Assembly (NCBI RefSeq): GCF_000282515.1
Contig: NZ_AKJD01000048.1
Location: 1-51,576, forward strand
Origin: Pseudomonas sp. GM80
GTDB lineage: Bacteria > Pseudomonadota > Gammaproteobacteria > Pseudomonadales > Pseudomonadaceae
Direction of reading: 5' to 3'
DNA: 51,576 nucleotides
Positions 47,883-51,576 of the stretch are shown here, piece after piece. Within the stretch, counting starts at the first letter, position 1. Every line of letters starts with the position of its first letter. Under the pieces are notes generated by a model. The model was not told the origin of the DNA. It did no database searches and saw only the letters and a list, made by a program, of their open reading frames with translations. The position numbers and the translations under genes are program-made.

Positions 47883-49784
47883 ATGAAATGCGACCCCAAT
47901 CTCTATCGCGCCGCACCGCCATCACTTGCCGTGAAGCCCCGTCTGATTCGTCATTTGTTCCTGCCGCCACTGATCATCGCCCTGATGATCGGCCTGGGTT
48001 TTATCGGCTTCTGGACCAGTGAACATTTCGGCATCCGCAGCCTCGGCGAGAACGGCCAGCGTCAACTCGAACTGCACGCCCGCGCGGTCGAAAGCGAGAT
48101 CAGCAAATACACCTACCTGCCCAGCCTGCTGGAACTCGAAACCAGTGTCTCGCAGCTGCTGGCCGACCCGACTCCGCAATACCGGGAAACGGTCAACGCT
48201 TACCTTGAAGGCCTGAACCGACGCAGCCGCAGTCGGGCCATCTACGTCATGGACACCACCGGCCGGGTCATGGCCACCAGCAACTGGCGCGATGTCGACA
48301 GTTATCTGGGTGAAGACCTGTCCTTCCGCGCCTATTTCCAGAAAGCCGTGCGCGGCGAACCCGGGCGTTTCTACGGCATTGGCAGCACCAACGGCGAACC
48401 TGGTTATTACCTCGCCCACGGCCTCGAAGAGCACGGCAAGATCATCGGCGTCGCCGTGGTCAAAGTGCGTCTGGAAGCCATGGAAGAACGCTGGCAGCGC
48501 GCGCGTCTGGAAGCCTTCGTCAGCGATGAAAACGGCATCATCATTCTCTCCAGCGATCCGGCCCGCCGCCTCAAGTCGGTGATTCCACTGAGTGAAATCA
48601 CCAAAGAAAAACTCGCGCGCAGCCTGCAGTATTACTGGTTCCCGCTCAACGAGCTGCAGCCACTGGCCCGCGAAACCTTGTCCGAAGGCGTGGAGAAACT
48701 GACCTTCCCTGCCAACAGCGAAGTGCAGTCCGGCGAGGACGACATCAGCTACCTGGCGCAGACCCGACCGCTGAGCGACACGCCGTGGAATTTCACTCTG
48801 CTCACGCCATTGCAGGATTTGCGTCGCGAGGCGATCAACCAAGGCATTCTCGTCGCCGTGGCGTTTGCTCTGGTCGCCTTCCTGCTGATCGCCTGGAACG
48901 AGCGGCGCAAGGTCATCGCCACCCGCCTCGCCGCCCGCGAAGCCTTGCAGGAAGCCAACAATCAACTGGAGCGTCGGATTACCGAACGCACCACCGACCT
49001 GCGCGCCAGCAACGAGCGACTGAAGAGTCAGATCCGCGAACGCCGCCAGGCCGAAGAGACGTTGCGCCGCGCGCAGGACGAACTGGTACAGGCCGGCAAA
49101 CTCGCCGCCATCGGCCAGATGTCGACCAGCATCGCCCACGAACTGAACCAGCCACTGGCCGCGATGCGCACGCTGTCGGGCAACACCGTACGCTTTCTGG
49201 AGCGCGGTCAGCTCGATGTCGCCAGCACCAACCTCAAAACCATCAACGACCTGATCGACCGCATGGGCCGCATCACCGCCAGCCTGCGCTCGTTCGCCCG
49301 GCGCGGTGACAACCAAGGCCAGGCCAGCCTCGGCAAAGCCGTGGACGCGGCGCTGCAATTGCTCGGTGCGCGCCTGGAGAGCTCGGCGCTGGACCTGCAT
49401 CGGCAGTTCATTGACGTTCAGGTGCAGATCGACCAGACCCGCCTCGAACAGATTCTGGTCAACCTGATCGGCAACGCCCTCGATGCCATGCAGGCGCAAC
49501 CGCTGCCCGAGCTGTGGCTGGAAGGCGAAGAATTCAACGGCAAATATCGCCTGCGCGTGCGCGACAACGGTCATGGTGTCGACGCCGAAGCGCGCAAGCA
49601 TCTGTTCGAGCCGTTCTTCACCACCAAGCCCGGCGAACAAGGCCTGGGCTTGGGCCTGACCCTTTCCGCCAGCCTCGCCGCCGCCACCGGTGGGCATCTG
49701 GGTGTTGAACACCCGGCCAGCGGCGGCACCACTTTCGTCCTCAGTTTACCGTTGGTAAGCCCTACTCCCGCCGAGCCAATATGA
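47883..49784 (+). CDS. aauS: Sensor histidine kinase AauS (DctB type)
   Basis: Membrane kinase sensing acidic amino acids, partner of AauR. The 633 residues have TM1 at about 25-46, a double-PAS-like periplasmic sensor (about 47-315; IYVMDTTGRVMATSNW), TM2 (about 318-338), a coiled coil, HisKA with His419 (IAHELNQPLAAMRTL), and an ATPase domain with LIGNALDAM, DNGHGVDAEA and GLGLGLTLS. ATG 47883 is preferred over a GTG one codon earlier by spacing to AAGG. Its stop overlaps aauR. Confidence 0.9.
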   Translation: MKCDPNLYRAAPPSLAVKPRLIRHLFLPPLIIALMIGLGFIGFWTSEHFGIRSLGENGQRQLELHARAVESEISKYTYLPSLLELETSVSQLLADPTPQYRETVNAYLEGLNRRSRSRAIYVMDTTGRVMATSNWRDVDSYLGEDLSFRAYFQKAVRGEPGRFYGIGSTNGEPGYYLAHGLEEHGKIIGVAVVKVRLEAMEERWQRARLEAFVSDENGIIILSSDPARRLKSVIPLSEITKEKLARSLQYYWFPLNELQPLARETLSEGVEKLTFPANSEVQSGEDDISYLAQTRPLSDTPWNFTLLTPLQDLRREAINQGILVAVAFALVAFLLIAWNERRKVIATRLAAREALQEANNQLERRITERTTDLRASNERLKSQIRERRQAEETLRRAQDELVQAGKLAAIGQMSTSIAHELNQPLAAMRTLSGNTVRFLERGQLDVASTNLKTINDLIDRMGRITASLRSFARRGDNQGQASLGKAVDAALQLLGARLESSALDLHRQFIDVQVQIDQTRLEQILVNLIGNALDAMQAQPLPELWLEGEEFNGKYRLRVRDNGHGVDAEARKHLFEPFFTTKPGEQGLGLGLTLSASLAAATGGHLGVEHPASGGTTFVLSLPLVSPTPAEPI

Positions 49785-51109
49785 ACCCCGAACTCAGTGT
49801 ACTGATCGTCGAAGACGACCCCCATGTGCTGCTCGGCTGCCAACAGGCGCTGACCCTTGAAGACATTCCCTGCGTCGGCGTCGGCAGTGCCGAAGAAGCG
49901 CTGGAGCGAGTCGGCGACAACTTTGCCGGCATCGTCATCAGCGACATTCGCCTGCCGGGCATCGATGGCCTGGAACTGCTGACCCGCCTCAAGCAACGCG
50001 ATCGCAGCCTGCCGGTGGTGTTGATCACCGGCCACGGCGACATTTCCATGGCCGTCGGCGCGATGCAGAAAGGCGCCTACGACTTCATGGAAAAACCGTT
50101 CTCGCCGGAACGTCTGGTCGATGTCGCACGGCGAGCGCTGGAGCAACGCAGCCTCGCCCGTGAAGTGTCGTCGCTGCGCCGGCAACTGGCTGAACGTGAC
50201 TCCCTTGAAGGACGCATCATCGGCCGCTCGCCAGCCATGCAGAACCTGCGCGAACTGATCGCCAACGTCGCCGACACCTCGGCCAACGTGCTGATCGAAG
50301 GCGAGACCGGCACCGGCAAAGAACTGGTCGCCCGTTGCCTGCACGATTTCAGTCGGCGCCACAGCAAACAGTTCGTCGCGCTGAACTGCGGCGGTCTGCC
50401 GGAAAACCTCTTCGAAAGCGAAATTTTCGGCCACGAAGCCAACGCGTTCACCGGCGCGGGCAAACGGCGCATCGGCAAGATCGAACACGCTGACGGCGGC
50501 ACGCTGTTCCTCGATGAAGTGGAAAGCATGCCGCTGCCGTTGCAGATCAAATTGCTGCGCGTCTTGCAGGAGCGCACCCTCGAACGCCTGGGTTCAAACC
50601 AGAGCGTGGCGGTGGATTGCCGGGTGATCGCGGCGACCAAGTCCGACCTCGACGAATCGAGCAGGGCCGGCGAATTTCGCAGCGACTTGTACTACCGCCT
50701 CAACGTGGTGACGCTGGAATTACCGCCCCTGCGCGAACGCCGCGAAGACATCCTGCAACTGTTCGAACACTTCACCCAGCAGTCGGCCCTGCGCTTCGAT
50801 CGTGCGCTACCGGAGCTGGACAACCAGACCCTGTCGAACCTGATGAGCCACGACTGGCCGGGCAACGTGCGTGAACTGCGCAACGTCGCCGAGCGGTTTG
50901 CTTTGGGTTTGCCGGCGTTCAAAAAGTCCGGTGCCAACAGCGGCGGACAAGGCCTGGGCTTTGCCGAAGCGGTGGAAGCGTTCGAGCGCAACCTGCTCAG
51001 CGACGCCCTGCAACGCAGCGGCGGCAACTTGACCCAGGCGAGCCTGGAATTGGGCATGGCCAAGACCACGCTGTTCGACAAAGTGAAAAAATACGGCCTG
51101 AGCCATTAA
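49781..51109 (+). CDS. aauR: Sigma-54 response regulator AauR (DctD/NtrC type)
   Basis: Enhancer-binding activator of the aat operon. The 442 residues have a receiver with Asp55 (IVISDIRLPG), an AAA+ domain with Walker A GETGTGKE (174-181), the sigma-54 contact loop at 221-226 reading NAFTGA rather than GAFTGA, Walker B TLFLDE, and a Fis-type helix-turn-helix (GGNLTQASLELGMAKTTLFD). It overlaps aauS by 4 nt. Matching upstream sites and a -24/-12 promoter precede aatJ. Confidence 0.92.
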   Translation: MNPELSVLIVEDDPHVLLGCQQALTLEDIPCVGVGSAEEALERVGDNFAGIVISDIRLPGIDGLELLTRLKQRDRSLPVVLITGHGDISMAVGAMQKGAYDFMEKPFSPERLVDVARRALEQRSLAREVSSLRRQLAERDSLEGRIIGRSPAMQNLRELIANVADTSANVLIEGETGTGKELVARCLHDFSRRHSKQFVALNCGGLPENLFESEIFGHEANAFTGAGKRRIGKIEHADGGTLFLDEVESMPLPLQIKLLRVLQERTLERLGSNQSVAVDCRVIAATKSDLDESSRAGEFRSDLYYRLNVVTLELPPLRERREDILQLFEHFTQQSALRFDRALPELDNQTLSNLMSHDWPGNVRELRNVAERFALGLPAFKKSGANSGGQGLGFAEAVEAFERNLLSDALQRSGGNLTQASLELGMAKTTLFDKVKKYGLSH

Positions 51110-51120
51110 GCGAGAACGAC

Positions 51121-51459
51121 GTGGACCTGTTTTTCAAAGCCCTGTTGGGCGCCGCGGTGGTGCTGATCATCGCGGCGCTGTCGAAGACCAAAAACTATTA
51201 CATCGCAGGCTTGGTGCCGTTGTTTCCGACCTTTGCGCTGATTGCGCATTACATCGTCGGCAAGGGACGTTCGATCGAGGATTTGAAGACCACGATCGTG
51301 TTCGGGATGTGGTCGATCATTCCGTATTTTGTGTATCTGGCGACGTTGTACGTGATGGTGGATCGGATGCGGTTGGAGGCTTCGTTGGCAGTGGCGGCGG
51401 TGGCGTGGCTGATGGCGGCGACCGTGCTGGTAACCGTTTGGGTCCGCCTGCACAGCTAA
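51121..51459 (+). CDS. glpM: GlpM family membrane protein
   Basis: A 112-residue inner-membrane protein with four hydrophobic helices and the highly conserved middle NYYIAGLVPLFPTFALIAHY. It starts with GTG 11 nt after the aauR stop. GlpM was named for an effect on alginate and glycerol-3-phosphate metabolism in P. aeruginosa; its molecular activity is unknown. Here it is far (about 7 kb) from the glp genes and adjoins aauR, so a link to glycerol metabolism is not supported by context. Confidence 0.88.
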   Translation: MDLFFKALLGAAVVLIIAALSKTKNYYIAGLVPLFPTFALIAHYIVGKGRSIEDLKTTIVFGMWSIIPYFVYLATLYVMVDRMRLEASLAVAAVAWLMAATVLVTVWVRLHS

Positions 51460-51462
51460 CCC

Positions 51463-51545
51463 ATGTAGGAGCTGCCGCAGGCTGCGATCTTTTGATCTTG
51501 CCCTTAAAAAGATCAAAAGATCGCAGCCTTCGGCAGCTCCTACAG
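51463..51545. repeat. REP family A inverted pair after glpM
   Basis: An inverted pair of the family A unit, one arm TGCGGCAGC-type and the other TTCGGCAGC-type, around an AT-rich loop. It begins just after the glpM stop. Confidence 0.9.
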
Positions 51546-51558
51546 GGGAATGTATTCC

Positions 51559-51576
51559 AAATGTGGGAGCTGGCTT
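51559..51576. repeat. REP family B copy cut by the window end
   Basis: The last bases (AATGTGGGAGCTGGCTT) match the start of the family B unit seen near 9.17 kb. Only the first part is inside the window. Confidence 0.6.

Noticed and set aside
47922..49712. Open frame antisense to aauS
   Set aside because: Same reason: full overlap with a clear histidine kinase gene and no own motifs.

Overview
The window reads as core chromosome of a fluorescens-group Pseudomonas. Codon use is GC-rich, three families of short extragenic palindromes typical of these genomes sit at operon ends, and gene order repeatedly matches what I recall of P. aeruginosa: apbC-metG-rnf-nth, argG-motY-pyrC-rnt-peroxiredoxin-bfd-bfr-grxD-argF, glpFKRD and the aat acidic amino-acid transporter. 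No rRNA, tRNA, CRISPR array or prophage was seen.

Layout. 1-4.3 kb: RND efflux adaptor and pump without an outer-membrane channel. 4.4-9.1 kb: envelope-stress locus colR-colS, followed by a methyltransferase, the LPS kinase wapQ/inaA and a small exported protein, with a divergent PAP2 phosphatase; two ColR-box-like sites lie at its promoters. 9.3-12.8 kb: groES-groEL with a heat-shock-type promoter, fxsA and a HugZ-family gene. 13-17.3 kb: an SDR, apbC and metG. 17.4-22.3 kb: an rnf/rsx operon translationally coupled to nth, then a PA3496-like small gene. 22.4-24.1 kb: an orphan LuxR-type regulator and an unknown membrane protein. 24.2-31.8 kb: argG, motY, pyrC, rnt, a toxin-antitoxin insert, peroxiredoxin, bfd, bfr and grxD. 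31.9-38.4 kb: a molybdopterin oxidoreductase, argF with a coupled ABC ATPase, a PhzF-like isomerase and ybaK. 38.6-43.9 kb: the complete glycerol regulon glpF-glpK-glpR-glpD with operator-like sites. 44.1-51.5 kb: the glutamate/aspartate system aatJQMP with its sigma-54 two-component system aauS-aauR, then glpM.

Two places stand out. First, the rnf operon encodes A, B, D, G and E but has no rnfC. RnfB lacks its N-terminal membrane helix and carries a C-terminal tail that looks like the tail of RnfC. RnfA has lost both cysteines, and RnfE one of two, that in canonical Rnf/Nqr bind the membrane [2Fe-2S] cluster. Yet the RnfB Fe-S motifs and the flavinylation motifs of RnfD and RnfG remain, so this looks like a remodelled Rnf variant rather than a decayed one. 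Second, a two-gene Panacea-domain toxin-antitoxin-like module sits between two perfect 43-bp copies of the rnt/peroxiredoxin terminator, which looks like a recent insertion.

Functions were assigned by reading motifs and recalled family sequences; no database search was possible.
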